From Pseudonocardia sp. 73-21 (GTDB lineage: Bacteria > Actinomycetota > Actinomycetes > Mycobacteriales > Pseudonocardiaceae), in assembly GCF_001899645.1 (NCBI RefSeq), contig NZ_MKVV01000047.1, positions 51,091 through 115,090 of the forward strand: DNA of 64,000 bases, written 5' to 3'. A program made the position numbers and the translations under genes. Positions 7,947 to 16,981 of this stretch are shown here, piece after piece; within the stretch, counting starts at the first letter, position 1; each line of letters starts with the position of its first letter. The notes beneath the pieces were generated by a model. It did not search any database. It was not told the DNA's origin and worked only from the letters and a program-made list of their open reading frames with translations.

Positions 7947-9510
7947 GGTCCGAGGCCTTCTCCCCGATCATCATGCAGGTGATGTTGGGGTTGATCGCCG
8001 GCAGGAACGGCAGGATCGACGCGTCGGCGATCCGCAGCCCCTCCACCCCGCGCACGCGCAGCTGGGGGTCCACGACGGCCATCGGGTCGGAGCCCGGTCC
8101 CATCTTCGCCGTGCACGCCGGGTGGTAGACGGTGTTGTGGGTCTTGGTGATGTAGTCGACGAGGTCGTCGTCGGTCACCGCGTCCGGGCCCGGCGTCAGC
8201 TCCCGGGTGATCCACTCCTTGAGCGCGGGCTGCTCCGCGATCCGCCGCGCGAGCTTCACGCCGTGCAGCATGACGGCCATGTCGTGGCCCTCGGGGTCGG
8301 TGAAGTACCGCGGGTCGACCTTCGCCCGGTCGCGGAAGTCCAGCGAGCGCAGCCGCACCGTGCCCCGCGACCGTCCGCGTGTGACGTTGGGCGTGAGGCA
8401 GAAGCCGTTGTCGGTGGTCGGGTAGCCCCAGCGCACCGTGTTGAGGTCGAACGGCACCGAGCCGTAGTGCATCATCAGGTCCGGCCGGTCCAGCCCCTCC
8501 TCGGTGCGCGCGAACAGCCCGATCTCCCACCACTGCGTGGAGGTCGTGACCATCGGCTTGGCGGCCTCCCACATCACGAGGCCCTCGACGTGGTCGTCGA
8601 GGTTGGCGCCGACGCCGGGCGAGTCCACCAGCACGTCGAGGCCCATCTCGCGCAGGTGCGCGGACGGGCCGATCCCCGACAGCATCAGCAGCTTCGGGGT
8701 GTCGATCGCGCCGGTGGAGAGGATCACCTCGCGGCGGGCGTTCACCACCTGGCGGCCGGGGCCGATGTCCTGCTGGTACTCGACGCCGGTGGCCTTCCTC
8801 CCCACGAACAGGACCTTCGACGCCCACGCGCCCGTCCGGACCTCCAGGTTGGGCCGCGTGCCCATGATCGGGTGCAGGTACGCGTGCGACGACGACATGC
8901 GGGTGTTGTCGGCCGCGGCGTTGATCTGGAAGAACCCGGCGCCCTCGGTGACGGTGTGGCCCTCGTTGAACCGGACGGTGGGCAGCCCCACCGCCGCGGC
9001 CGCCTCGAGCACCGCCACCCCGCACGGGTCGTCCGGCGGGATCTGGCGCAGGTTGACCGGGCCGGAGCGGCCGTGGCCGTCCCACTCCCCGTCGTTGGTC
9101 TCCAGCCGCTTGATCAGCGGCCAGCACTCGTCGGCGCTCCAGCCGGTGCAGCCTCCTGCGGCCCACTCGTCGAGGTCCTCGCGCGGCGTCCAGAAGGCGA
9201 TGCACGAGTTGTGCGACGAGCAGCCGCCGAGCACCTTCGCGCGCGCATGGCGCAGGAAGGAGTTGCCGTGCTGCTGTGGCTCGACGAGGTAGTCCCAGTC
9301 GTAGCCGGAGTCGAGCAGCCCCATCCAGTCCTCGAGCCGCAGGATCGCCGGATCGTCCACATCGGACGGCCCGGCCTCCAGCAGGCAGACGGTGACGGCG
9401 GGGTCCTCGGACAGCCGGGCGGCGAGCGCACAGCCCGACGACCCGCCGCCGACGACGACGTAGTCGAACGTGTCGCTCATGCTGTCTGCGGAGCTCGCAA
9501 GCTCGCTCAC
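7933..9510 (-). CDS. GMC family oxidoreductase (choline/alcohol dehydrogenase-like)
   Basis: A 525-residue FAD-dependent glucose-methanol-choline oxidoreductase. The N-terminus has the dinucleotide fold (YVVVGGGSSGC), then the GMC signature region KVLGGCSSHNSCIAF, a second GMC motif STGAIDTPKLLMLSGIG, and the C-terminal catalytic region TVYHPACTAKMG with NPNIT, which supplies the active-site His/Asn. It would oxidise a primary alcohol to an aldehyde. The GTG at 9510 overlaps the upstream permease stop (GTGA) and has GGAGG six bases upstream. It is the last gene of an ALDH-permease-GMC operon, so the downstream aldehyde is probably handled by that ALDH. Confidence 0.88.
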   Translation of the reverse strand: MSELASSADSMSDTFDYVVVGGGSSGCALAARLSEDPAVTVCLLEAGPSDVDDPAILRLEDWMGLLDSGYDWDYLVEPQQHGNSFLRHARAKVLGGCSSHNSCIAFWTPREDLDEWAAGGCTGWSADECWPLIKRLETNDGEWDGHGRSGPVNLRQIPPDDPCGVAVLEAAAAVGLPTVRFNEGHTVTEGAGFFQINAAADNTRMSSSHAYLHPIMGTRPNLEVRTGAWASKVLFVGRKATGVEYQQDIGPGRQVVNARREVILSTGAIDTPKLLMLSGIGPSAHLREMGLDVLVDSPGVGANLDDHVEGLVMWEAAKPMVTTSTQWWEIGLFARTEEGLDRPDLMMHYGSVPFDLNTVRWGYPTTDNGFCLTPNVTRGRSRGTVRLRSLDFRDRAKVDPRYFTDPEGHDMAVMLHGVKLARRIAEQPALKEWITRELTPGPDAVTDDDLVDYITKTHNTVYHPACTAKMGPGSDPMAVVDPQLRVRGVEGLRIADASILPFLPAINPNITCMMIGEKASDLIRG

Positions 9511-11024
9511 GGTGCCTCCTCCAGGTTCTGCCGCACGTGCTCCGGCAGCGTCCCGAGGTGGTGGCGGCCCCGCAACAGGAACCAGGCCAGCCCGATCACG
9601 ACGATCGCGCCGATGAAGATGAACGCGATGAACCGCAGTGGCCCCTCGCCGTAGACCTCGACCCGCGGCCAGGCCAGGTTGATCGCCATCGCGGCGCCCC
9701 ACAGGACGGCGACGATGTTGACCGGCAACCCGAGCTTCCCGAGGGAGAAGTACCCCTTCGGGGCGTCCGGGCCGGGCCATTCACCCTTGAACCGCTTCAG
9801 CAGCATCGGCACCGTGACCAGCAGGTACGCCACGTAGATCATGATGACGGCCACGCTCGTGACCGCCGTGAAGATCTCCGGGGTGCCGATGTTGACCGCC
9901 AGGATCAGCACCGCCACCACGCCGATGACCACCGCGGGCACCACCGGCGTCTTGCGCTTGGGGTCGATCCTCGCCAGCGCCGCGCCGGCGGGCAGGGCGT
10001 TGTCGCGGGCCATCGCGAACATCAGCCGGATGCCCGCGGTGTGCACGGCCAGCGCGCAGACCGTGATCGCGACGACGATGCAGACCAGGAACACCTTGCC
10101 CAGCGGGCCGCCGAGCGCCTGCAGCACGATCAGCTGCAGCCCGCCGGAGGCCTGGCCCAGCGCCGGGTCGGACAGGTTGGGCGCGGCGAGGATGCCGAAG
10201 AGCAGGATCAGGCCGCCGATGACGAACGACGCGATCACGGCGCGCAGGATCGCCGTGGGGCCGGTGCGGCGCGGGTCGACCGTCTCCTCACCGAGCGAGC
10301 TGGCCGTGTCGAAGCCGTACATGACGTAGGCCGACGCGATGGCCGCGATGAGGAACGCCCCGGCGTACCCGCCCGGGCCCGAGGTGTAGCCGGTGGTGTC
10401 GACGATGACGCTCGGCGGGTTCACGATGTTGACCGCCAGGATGATCACCAGCAGGATCGCGGCGATCAGCTCGATGAACACGCCGGTGCTGTTGATCCGG
10501 GCCATCAGCTTGACGCCGAACGCGTTCACCACCGTCGTGAACACGACGAGGATCGCGCCCCAGATCACCGCGCTGAGGCCGAAGCTGGCGCCCGTGCCGT
10601 CGCCGACGAGCTGGAAGCCGCTCCAGATCTGCGGCAGCGTCACCTGGTAGGCCAGCACCACCGCGGCCAGCGTCACGACGGACGCCGTGAACATCATCCA
10701 GCCGGCCAGCCAGCTCACCGTGGGCCCCGCCAGCCGCTTGCTCCAGTTGTAGACCGACCCGGCCACGGGGTAACGCCCCGCCAGCTCGGCGAAGCACAGC
10801 GCCACCATCAGCTGCCCGACGAACACCATCGGCCACGACCACCAGTAGGTCGGGCCTCCGTTGGCGAAGCCGAAGTAGAACAGCTGGAACGTGCCGGTCA
10901 GGATCGAGATGTAGCTGACCCCGGCCGCGAAGCTGGCGAACTTCCCGATGCTGCGTTCCAACGACTGGTTGTAGCCGAACTCGGCCATCCCGTCGTCGGT
11001 GGACCGATCTTCAGTGGTACTCAC
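9507..11024 (-). CDS. APC superfamily amino acid/amine permease
   Basis: A 505-residue inner-membrane protein with about 12 hydrophobic segments. The first half carries FASFAAGVSYISILTGTF, and the region after TM1-2 ELAGRYPVAGSVYNWSKRL is the conserved APC loop. A later SLGEETVDPRRTGPTAI matches the cytoplasmic loop of the amino-acid/choline/GABA transporter group. The likely substrate is an amino acid, amine or amino alcohol that feeds the flanking dehydrogenases (inference from context). The GTG at 11024 overlaps the ALDH stop codon as GTGA with AGAGGAG upstream, so translation is coupled. No substrate can be fixed from the sequence. Confidence 0.85.
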   Translation of the reverse strand: MSTTEDRSTDDGMAEFGYNQSLERSIGKFASFAAGVSYISILTGTFQLFYFGFANGGPTYWWSWPMVFVGQLMVALCFAELAGRYPVAGSVYNWSKRLAGPTVSWLAGWMMFTASVVTLAAVVLAYQVTLPQIWSGFQLVGDGTGASFGLSAVIWGAILVVFTTVVNAFGVKLMARINSTGVFIELIAAILLVIILAVNIVNPPSVIVDTTGYTSGPGGYAGAFLIAAIASAYVMYGFDTASSLGEETVDPRRTGPTAILRAVIASFVIGGLILLFGILAAPNLSDPALGQASGGLQLIVLQALGGPLGKVFLVCIVVAITVCALAVHTAGIRLMFAMARDNALPAGAALARIDPKRKTPVVPAVVIGVVAVLILAVNIGTPEIFTAVTSVAVIMIYVAYLLVTVPMLLKRFKGEWPGPDAPKGYFSLGKLGLPVNIVAVLWGAAMAINLAWPRVEVYGEGPLRFIAFIFIGAIVVIGLAWFLLRGRHHLGTLPEHVRQNLEEAP

Positions 11025-12499
11025 GGGCGCTCCTCTCCAGAGAACCACCGCGACGGCGCGGGGTCGGTGTTGTGCCAGATGTGCTTGTGCTCCTGGTACT
11101 CGGCCAGCCCGGTCAAACCGAGCTCGCGCCCGTTGCCCGACCGCTTCATCCCGCCCCACTCCGCCGCGGGGACGTAGGGGTGGTAGTCGTTGATCCACAC
11201 CGTGCCGTGCCGCAGCGCCCCGGCGACCCGGTGCGCCTTCGCCATGTCGGGTGTCCAGACCGCGCCGGCGAGGCCGTACTCGGTGTCGTTGCCGAGCTCG
11301 ATCGCCTCGGCCTCGGTGCGGAACGTCTCGACCGTCATGATCGGGCCGAACGTCTCCTCGCGGATCACGCGCATGTCGCGGCGGACCCCGGTGAGGATCG
11401 TCGGGCCGTAGAAGTAGCCCTTCTGCAGATCCGGGTCCTCGGGCCGCTTCCCGCCCAGGACCACCGTGGCGCCCTCGGCCTGCGCGGACGCCACGAAGTC
11501 CTCGATCTTCGCGCGGTGGGCGGCGGAGACCAGCGGGCCGACCTCGCTGCTGTCGTCGAGGCCGTTGCCCAGCCGGATCAGCGCGGCGCGCTTCGCGATC
11601 TCGGCCACCAGCTCGTCATGCATCGACTCCTCGACGATCAGCCGCGCCCCCGCCGAGCAGACCTGGCCGGAGTGCAGGAACACCGCGGTCATGGCCCAGT
11701 CGGCGGCGAGGTCGACTGGGGTGTCGGCGAACATGATGTTGGGGTTCTTGCCGCCCAGCTCCACGGCCACGCGCTTCACGGTGGCGGCGCTCGCGCGGAT
11801 GATCGCCTGCCCGGTGGCCAGGCCGCCGGTGAAGCTGACCATGTCGACGTCGTCGTGCTCGGTGAGCGTGGCGCCCACCGACCGGCCGTCGCCGAGGACG
11901 ATGTTGACCACGCCCGGCGGCACGCCCGCCTCCTCGCACAGCCGCACGAGCACGATGCTGGTGAGCGGTGTGACCTCGCTGGGTTTGATCACCATCGTGT
12001 TGCCGGCGGCCAGCGCGGGCGCCACCTTCCACGACAGCTGCAGCAGCGGGTAGTTCCAGGGCGTGATCAGGGCGCAGACGCCGACGGGCTCGTGCACCAC
12101 GCGGGACAGCACGTTGTCCATACCGGTGTCGACGATGCGCCCGGCGTCCTTGTCGGCCAGGTCGGCGTAGTAGCGGAACACCGCGGTGACGTCGTCGACG
12201 TCGATGCGGCTCTCCTTGAGCGTCTTGCCGGTGTCGAGGGTCTCGGTGTGCGCGATCGACTCCTTGTCGCGCACGAGCAGCTCGGAGATCCGGCGCAGGA
12301 TCGCGCCCCGCTCCGGGGCCGGGGTGGTGCGCCACGGCCCGGTGTCGAAGGCTGCGCGCGCCGCCGCCACCGCCCGGTCGACGTCGTCAGGTCCCGCCTG
12401 GTCCACCACCGCGGCGACGCTGGCGTCGAAGGGGTTGATCACCTCGGCGGTGCCCCCGGAGCCCGCTGTCCACATTCCGTCGATATAGAGGTCGGCCAC
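11021..12499 (-). CDS. NAD(P)-dependent aldehyde dehydrogenase (betaine aldehyde dehydrogenase-like)
   Basis: A 492-residue ALDH superfamily enzyme. The cofactor-binding region contains PWNYPLLQ, KPSEVTPLTS and FTGGLATGQ; catalytic Glu is in VAVELGGKNPN and catalytic Cys in HSGQVCSAGAR; the C-terminal NDYHPYVPAAEWGGMKRSG fits the BADH/AldA subgroup. It would oxidise an aldehyde, plausibly the product of the GMC enzyme two genes downstream. First gene of a translationally coupled three-gene operon. The GTG at 12499 (VADLYIDGMW) is preferred; an upstream frame extends further but without similarity. Divergent from the IclR regulator, from which it is separated by 69 bases. Confidence 0.88.
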   Translation of the reverse strand: MADLYIDGMWTAGSGGTAEVINPFDASVAAVVDQAGPDDVDRAVAAARAAFDTGPWRTTPAPERGAILRRISELLVRDKESIAHTETLDTGKTLKESRIDVDDVTAVFRYYADLADKDAGRIVDTGMDNVLSRVVHEPVGVCALITPWNYPLLQLSWKVAPALAAGNTMVIKPSEVTPLTSIVLVRLCEEAGVPPGVVNIVLGDGRSVGATLTEHDDVDMVSFTGGLATGQAIIRASAATVKRVAVELGGKNPNIMFADTPVDLAADWAMTAVFLHSGQVCSAGARLIVEESMHDELVAEIAKRAALIRLGNGLDDSSEVGPLVSAAHRAKIEDFVASAQAEGATVVLGGKRPEDPDLQKGYFYGPTILTGVRRDMRVIREETFGPIMTVETFRTEAEAIELGNDTEYGLAGAVWTPDMAKAHRVAGALRHGTVWINDYHPYVPAAEWGGMKRSGNGRELGLTGLAEYQEHKHIWHNTDPAPSRWFSGEERP

Positions 12500-12568
12500 T
12501 CCGATGATCGTGCCCGGATTCGACCCAGCGTCAAGCGTTCGGTCCCGTTTGGTGCTAATAGTTTTGCT

Positions 12569-13348
12569 ATGAGCAACACGGCTGGTCGCGACGGTGGTGT
12601 CCAATCCGTCGATCGGGCTATCAGCGTGCTGGAGATCCTCGCGCGACGCGGTGAGGCCGGGGTCAGCGAGGTCGCCTCCGAAATCGAGGTGCACAAGTCC
12701 ACGGCGTTCCGGCTGCTCGGCGCGCTGGAGGGCCGCGGGCTCGTGGAACAGTCGGCCGACCGCGGCAAGTACCGCCTCGGCTTCGGCCTCATCCCGCTGG
12801 CCGGAGCCGTCTCCGACCGCCTCGACGTCACCCAGCAGGGCCGCGCGATCTGCCACCGCATGGCCGAGGAGATGGGCGAGACGATCAACGTCGCCGTGCT
12901 CCAGGAGCACTGGGCGGTGAACGTCGACCAGGCCCGCGGTCCGTCGACGGTCGCCACGCACAACTGGATCGGTCGCCTCACGCCGCTGCATTGCACGTCG
13001 AGCGGGAAGGTGCTGCTGGCCCACCTGCCGGCGGAGCACCGTGCGGGCCTGCTCGCGGCGTCCGGGATGACGCGGCTCACGTCCGGCACCGTCACCAGCG
13101 CCGCGGCCCTCGACGTGGAGCTGGCCCGGGTGCGCGAGGACGGGTACGCCCTGGCCGTGGAGGAGTACGAGACGGGCCTGAACGCGGTGGCCGCGCCGGT
13201 CCTGGACCGGGCCGGCGAGGTGATCGCGGCGGTGAGCGTGAGCGGCCCGAGCTACCGGCTCACCGAGGAGCGCCTCGCGACGCTGATCGAGCCGCTCAAG
13301 GCGGGGGCGGCGGAGATCAGCAAGAAGATGGGCTGGTTCGGCGAGTGA
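12569..13348 (+). CDS. IclR family transcriptional regulator
   Basis: A 259-residue regulator with an N-terminal winged helix (SVDRAISVLEILARRGEAGVSEVASEIEV...KSTAFRLLGALE) and a C-terminal IclR effector domain (GRLTPLHCTSSGKVLLAHLP, YALAVEEYETGLNAVAAPV). IclR proteins usually control neighbouring catabolic operons in response to a small carbon substrate. It is divergent from the ALDH-permease-GMC operon, which is the obvious target. The start follows an AT-rich stretch (GCTAATAGTTTTGCTATG) that probably contains the -10 region, so the 5' leader is very short or absent. Confidence 0.88.
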   Translation: MSNTAGRDGGVQSVDRAISVLEILARRGEAGVSEVASEIEVHKSTAFRLLGALEGRGLVEQSADRGKYRLGFGLIPLAGAVSDRLDVTQQGRAICHRMAEEMGETINVAVLQEHWAVNVDQARGPSTVATHNWIGRLTPLHCTSSGKVLLAHLPAEHRAGLLAASGMTRLTSGTVTSAAALDVELARVREDGYALAVEEYETGLNAVAAPVLDRAGEVIAAVSVSGPSYRLTEERLATLIEPLKAGAAEISKKMGWFGE

Positions 13349-13425
13349 CGGCACGTCTTCGCGGTTCGACCGCGACTTTCCCGAATCGTCCACGCAACCG
13401 GTGATCATCGGGCACGCTCCGCACC

Positions 13426-14120
13426 GTGAACGTTGTTCCGGGTGGGCCCGGGGTGTTCCGCGGGTCGGCAGCGGTCGCCGCCGGGCTCGTCACGTGGTCG
13501 CGGCTGTGTGGGCCCCGGTTCCGGAAGCTGTTCCCTGACATCTATGCGCCCGCGTCGGAGAAGGAGCCGACGCTGAAGCTCCGATCGCGGGGCGCCGGAC
13601 TGCTCGTGGCCGGGCGGGGTGTGGTGTCGGGGTACTCGGCCGCCGAACTGCTCGGTGCACCGTGTGCCCCCGGCCGAAGTCACGGTGAGTGGGCGGCAAC
13701 GGGAGCACCCGGGCCTGCTCGTCCACCGCGACCGGCTCGCCCCTGACGAGATCCAGCTCGTCGACGGCCTGTGGGGTCATCACTCCCCTGCGCACGGCGT
13801 TCGACCTCGCGCGCCTCCTCGACCTCGTCGAGGGTGTGGTGGCCGCCGTCGACGCGCTGGCCAACCGCTGCCGCTTCCACCCCGACCTGATCCCCGAACG
13901 GCGGTGTGGCTGGACATGGCGCGGCCCGAGCTGAAGATCGGCATCGAGTACGAGGGCGAGGTGCACGCGAGCACGGAGCGGGTCCTACGCGACGTGGGCC
14001 GCTACACGCGCCTGGTCGACGACACATGGCGGATCTACCGCTACACGAAGTACGAGGTGCACGGCGAGCCCGGCACGACATCGCCCAGCTCACCCGGGCA
14101 CGTCGACTCCGACAGCAAGC
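13426..14120 (+). pseudogene. Decayed DUF559-like endonuclease-domain / type IV TA antitoxin-like gene
   Basis: Fragments of one protein appear in alternating frames. FRGSAAVAAGLVTWSRL and LFPDIYAPASEKEP with GLLVAGRGVVSGYSAAELLGAP come first; then PGLLVHRDRLAPDEIQLVDGL; then VITPLRTAFDLARLLDLVEGVVAAVDAL; then LDMARPELKIGIEYEGEVH with ERVLRDVGRYTRLVDDTWRIYRYTK. This is the order seen in actinobacterial proteins with an AbiEi-like N-terminal region and a C-terminal DUF559 (Vsr-like) endonuclease domain. At least three frameshifts break it, so it is not functional as read. Confidence 0.7.
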
Positions 14121-14121
14121 G

Positions 14122-15255
14122 TCACGTGCCGTTCAACCGGTCGGCGACCCAGGCGTGGAACGTCGCGATGTGGTGCTCACTCGGGACGAGCACCCCGCCG
14201 TCGCGGTACGCCCGGCTGCTCATCCCGGGCTGGGTGCGCTCGCACGCCTCGAAATCCTGCTGGTTGACGCGGTGGAACAGCTCCACGCTCGCATCGATGT
14301 CGGTCACCCCGGGGGCGAAGAGCCAGTCGCACTCCACCACGGTGCGGTCGGGGGCCAGCGGGGTCATGCGGTGGACGATCACGTGGTCGGGCACCAGGTT
14401 CACGAACACCTGCGGCTTGATGGTGATCGCGTAGTAGCGGCGGTCCTGCTCCTCGGTGACGCCGGGCAGCCGCTCGGCGCCGGCGCGGCCGTCCACCGTG
14501 AAACCCTCCGCCCCGGCGGCGAACTCCGCGCCGTGGCCGACGTAGTACTGCGCCGCGTAGCCGTCGGCGAACTCGGGCAGCACCTCCGTGAGCTCCGGGT
14601 GGATCGTGGCGCAGTGGTAGCACTCCATGAAGTTCTCGACGATCAGCTTCCAGTTGGCCGCCACGTCGTAGGTGATGCGGCGGCCCAGCGTCAGGTGCTC
14701 CACGTCGTAGTGCTCGATCGACGCGACGTCGCCGAGGCGCGTGACGATCTCGCCCAGTACGTCGTCCTCGAACGACGGGGGCTCCCCGGCGTCGTCGGAG
14801 CCCAGGCAGATCCAGACGTAGCCGAGCCACTCCCGCAGGTGTACGGGGCGCAGGCCGTACTCGACGCGGTCGACGTCGGGCATGGACGTCAGGTTGGGGG
14901 CGGCGATGAGCTTGCCGGTGAAGTCGTAGGTCCAGGCGTGGTAGGAGCACTGGAGGTTGCGGCGCAGCTGCCCCGCAGGCTCTGCACACACCCGCGCACC
15001 ACGGTGCCGGCACACGTTGAGGAAGCCGCGCACGACGCCGTCACGACCGCGGACGAGCACCACGCTCTCCCGGCCCACCGTCACCGTGCGGAACGCGCCA
15101 GGACCGGTGAGGTCGGCCGCGAGCGCGACGCAGGTCCACGTGGTCTCGAAGATCCGTTCCTGCTCGCGCGCGAAGACGGACGCGTCGGTGTACGCAGAGC
15201 CTGGCGGGGTGCGGATGAGGCTGGGCTGAGCGAGACCGGGCTCGGCGAGTGTCAC
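14122..15255 (-). CDS. Rieske non-heme iron oxygenase, alpha subunit
   Basis: A 377-residue ring-hydroxylating oxygenase large subunit. The Rieske centre is present as NVCRHRGARVC with QCSYHAWTYD (C-x-H ... C-x2-H), and the mononuclear iron site as ENFMECYHCATIHPEL, supplying two His ligands. The sequence style (NLTSMPDVDR, NWKLIVENFMECYHC) is closer to choline/carnitine/glycine-betaine monooxygenase-like oxygenases than to naphthalene dioxygenases. The GTG at 15255 overlaps the stop of the small Rieske protein (GTGA). No reductase is adjacent, so electrons after the ferredoxin must come from elsewhere. Substrate uncertain; the nearby ALDH/GMC/permease operon hints at a quaternary amine or similar compound. 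Confidence 0.87.
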   Translation of the reverse strand: MTLAEPGLAQPSLIRTPPGSAYTDASVFAREQERIFETTWTCVALAADLTGPGAFRTVTVGRESVVLVRGRDGVVRGFLNVCRHRGARVCAEPAGQLRRNLQCSYHAWTYDFTGKLIAAPNLTSMPDVDRVEYGLRPVHLREWLGYVWICLGSDDAGEPPSFEDDVLGEIVTRLGDVASIEHYDVEHLTLGRRITYDVAANWKLIVENFMECYHCATIHPELTEVLPEFADGYAAQYYVGHGAEFAAGAEGFTVDGRAGAERLPGVTEEQDRRYYAITIKPQVFVNLVPDHVIVHRMTPLAPDRTVVECDWLFAPGVTDIDASVELFHRVNQQDFEACERTQPGMSSRAYRDGGVLVPSEHHIATFHAWVADRLNGT

Positions 15256-15581
15256 GAGGCGGCTTCGAGCGCGGCGCCGTCGGCCAGCAGCACGTACACC
15301 GCATCCCCCTCCAGCACCACGGTGTGCGTGCGGACGGGCTCGCGCGCCAGCAGACCGTCGGGCTCGCCGGTGCGCAGGTCGAAGATGGCCGCGTGCAGCG
15401 GGCACTCCACCTCGCACCCCTCGAGCCACCCGTCGGCGAGCGAGGCGTCCTGGTGGGTGCAGGTGTCGTCGATGGCGTAGAGCTCGCCGTCGTCGGTGTG
15501 GAACACCGACACCGGCGGGCTGAGCGGCAGGCGGCGGGCACTGCCGCGAGGCATGTCGGCGAGGGCGCAGACGTGGATCAT
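15252..15581 (-). CDS. Rieske [2Fe-2S] ferredoxin
   Basis: A 109-residue soluble Rieske protein. Cluster ligands are in DTCTHQDASLADG (C-x-H) and ECPLHAAIFD (C-x2-H), and the remaining sheet matches NirD/BphF-type ferredoxins. It probably delivers electrons to the oxygenase alpha subunit encoded immediately downstream, with which it is translationally coupled. The ATG at 15581 has GGAGA a few bases upstream; a longer frame to 15620 is not conserved. Confidence 0.87.
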   Translation of the reverse strand: MIHVCALADMPRGSARRLPLSPPVSVFHTDDGELYAIDDTCTHQDASLADGWLEGCEVECPLHAAIFDLRTGEPDGLLAREPVRTHTVVLEGDAVYVLLADGAALEAAS

Positions 15582-15698
15582 GTCGGTCTCCGGGAGCGCA
15601 GTGCGGAACGGCGTGCACAACGCGCAACAGCGTCGCTGGCGCGGAGGGGGCCTGTCAAGCCCGCAAACGGACTGGAAAACAGCCCGTAACCTGGGTGA

Positions 15699-16898
15699 TC
15701 AGTCCTTTTCGGGCGTCGCCGCCAGCGGCCGCGCCGCCCCGGACGCCAGCAGGCCCAGCACCAGTGCCCCGAGCACCACGAACAGCGCGTGCAGGATGCC
15801 CGCGTGCTCGGCGAGCAGCCCGATCAACGGCGGTCCCGCGAGGAACGCCGTGTAGCCGATCGAGCTCACGACCGACACGCGGGCCGCCGCCCGTGCGGGG
15901 TCGTCCGCGGCGGCGCTCATGCCCACCGGGAAGCCCAGCGAGGCCCCGACCCCCCACAGCAGCGCCCCGGCGAGCGCGACGGGCGTGGAGCCGCCGAGCA
16001 GCACCAGCAGCAGGCCCGCCACCCCGAGGACGGCCATCGTCCGCAGGATCGCCACGCGCCCGAACCGCTCCAGCGCCGCTCCGCCGAACGTCCGCCCGAA
16101 TGTCATCGCGACGACGAAGAACCCGTACCCGACGGCGCCGAGCGTCTGGTCGGTGCGGTAGCCGTCGACGAACGCGACGGCAAGCCAGTCGTTCGCGCTG
16201 CCCTCGGTGAACGCGAACCCGAGCACCATCAGCCCGACCAGCAGCGTCCGCGGCTCGCGCCAGGCGGCCAGGGTGCCGGATCCGGCGGAGCGCTCCTCGA
16301 CCGGCGCGGGGACGTGCGCCGTGAACCGTCGCGTGGCCACCGTGACGATGACCGGCACCAGGGCCGCGACCACGATCACCTGCACGGCGAGCGGCACACC
16401 GGTGGCGGCCGAGAGGGCGCCCAGCCCGGCGCCGGTGACCGTCCCGAGGCTGAACGCGGCGTGCAACCGCGGCATCAGCGACCGGCCCAGCCGGCGCTCG
16501 ACGTCCGCGCCCTCGACGTTCATCGCGACGTCCCAGATCCCGCTGCCGAGCCCGGTGAACACGAGACCGACCGCGGCCGGGAGCACCACGCCGGCGACCA
16601 GGCCCACCACCAGCAGCGCCAGCCCGAGGGCCACCGACAGCGCCCCCGTCAGCACCGTGCGGCCGGGACCGAGCTTGTGCACGATCGGCCCGGACAGCGG
16701 CAGCCCGGCGATCGAGCCGCCCGAGAGGCACAGCAGCAGCAGCCCGAGCTGCGCCGACGACAGTCCCAGCGCGTCGCGGATCGCCGGCGTGCGCGAGATG
16801 AACGAGGCGAAGGCCAGCCCGTTCACGGCGAACGCGACGACGACGGCCGTGCGGGCACGGGAGAGCTCGGGGGCGGGCCGAGCCCGGGTGGTGGTCAC
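15699..16898 (-). CDS. MFS transporter
   Basis: A 399-residue major facilitator protein with 12 predicted membrane segments. The first loop SRTPAIRDALGLSSAQLG and LPLSGPIVHKLGPGR resemble the FucP/YbjJ-like or sugar-related MFS subgroup with the A-motif variant between TM2 and TM3. Direction and substrate are unknown. The GTG at 16898 lies 13 bases from a perfect 16-base palindrome recognised as a probable LacI-family operator, and the divergent gene encodes a LacI-family regulator. This suggests uptake or efflux of a sugar-like ligand controlled by that regulator. Confidence 0.83.
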   Translation of the reverse strand: MTTTRARPAPELSRARTAVVVAFAVNGLAFASFISRTPAIRDALGLSSAQLGLLLLCLSGGSIAGLPLSGPIVHKLGPGRTVLTGALSVALGLALLVVGLVAGVVLPAAVGLVFTGLGSGIWDVAMNVEGADVERRLGRSLMPRLHAAFSLGTVTGAGLGALSAATGVPLAVQVIVVAALVPVIVTVATRRFTAHVPAPVEERSAGSGTLAAWREPRTLLVGLMVLGFAFTEGSANDWLAVAFVDGYRTDQTLGAVGYGFFVVAMTFGRTFGGAALERFGRVAILRTMAVLGVAGLLLVLLGGSTPVALAGALLWGVGASLGFPVGMSAAADDPARAAARVSVVSSIGYTAFLAGPPLIGLLAEHAGILHALFVVLGALVLGLLASGAARPLAATPEKD

Positions 16899-16910
16899 GC
16901 TGGAACTCCG

Positions 16911-16926
16911 ATCGAATCGATTCGAT
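16911..16926. promoter_or_regulatory. Probable LacI-family operator
   Basis: ATCGAATCGATTCGAT is a perfect 16-base palindrome with a central CG, the form typical of LacI/PurR-family sites. It sits 12 bases upstream of the MFS start and between the MFS gene and the divergent LacI regulator, so binding could block MFS transcription. Confidence 0.6.
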
Positions 16927-16981
16927 GAGCGACGATACGGGTCGTTCCCGCGCAGCTCAACCCGGCCGCTACCGTCGGACG

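Noticed and set aside
11072..13348. One 758-residue plus-strand protein
   Set aside because: Only the part from 12569 resembles a protein (IclR); the upstream part is the shadow of the ALDH gene on the other strand, and similar long high-GC open frames occur across the window.
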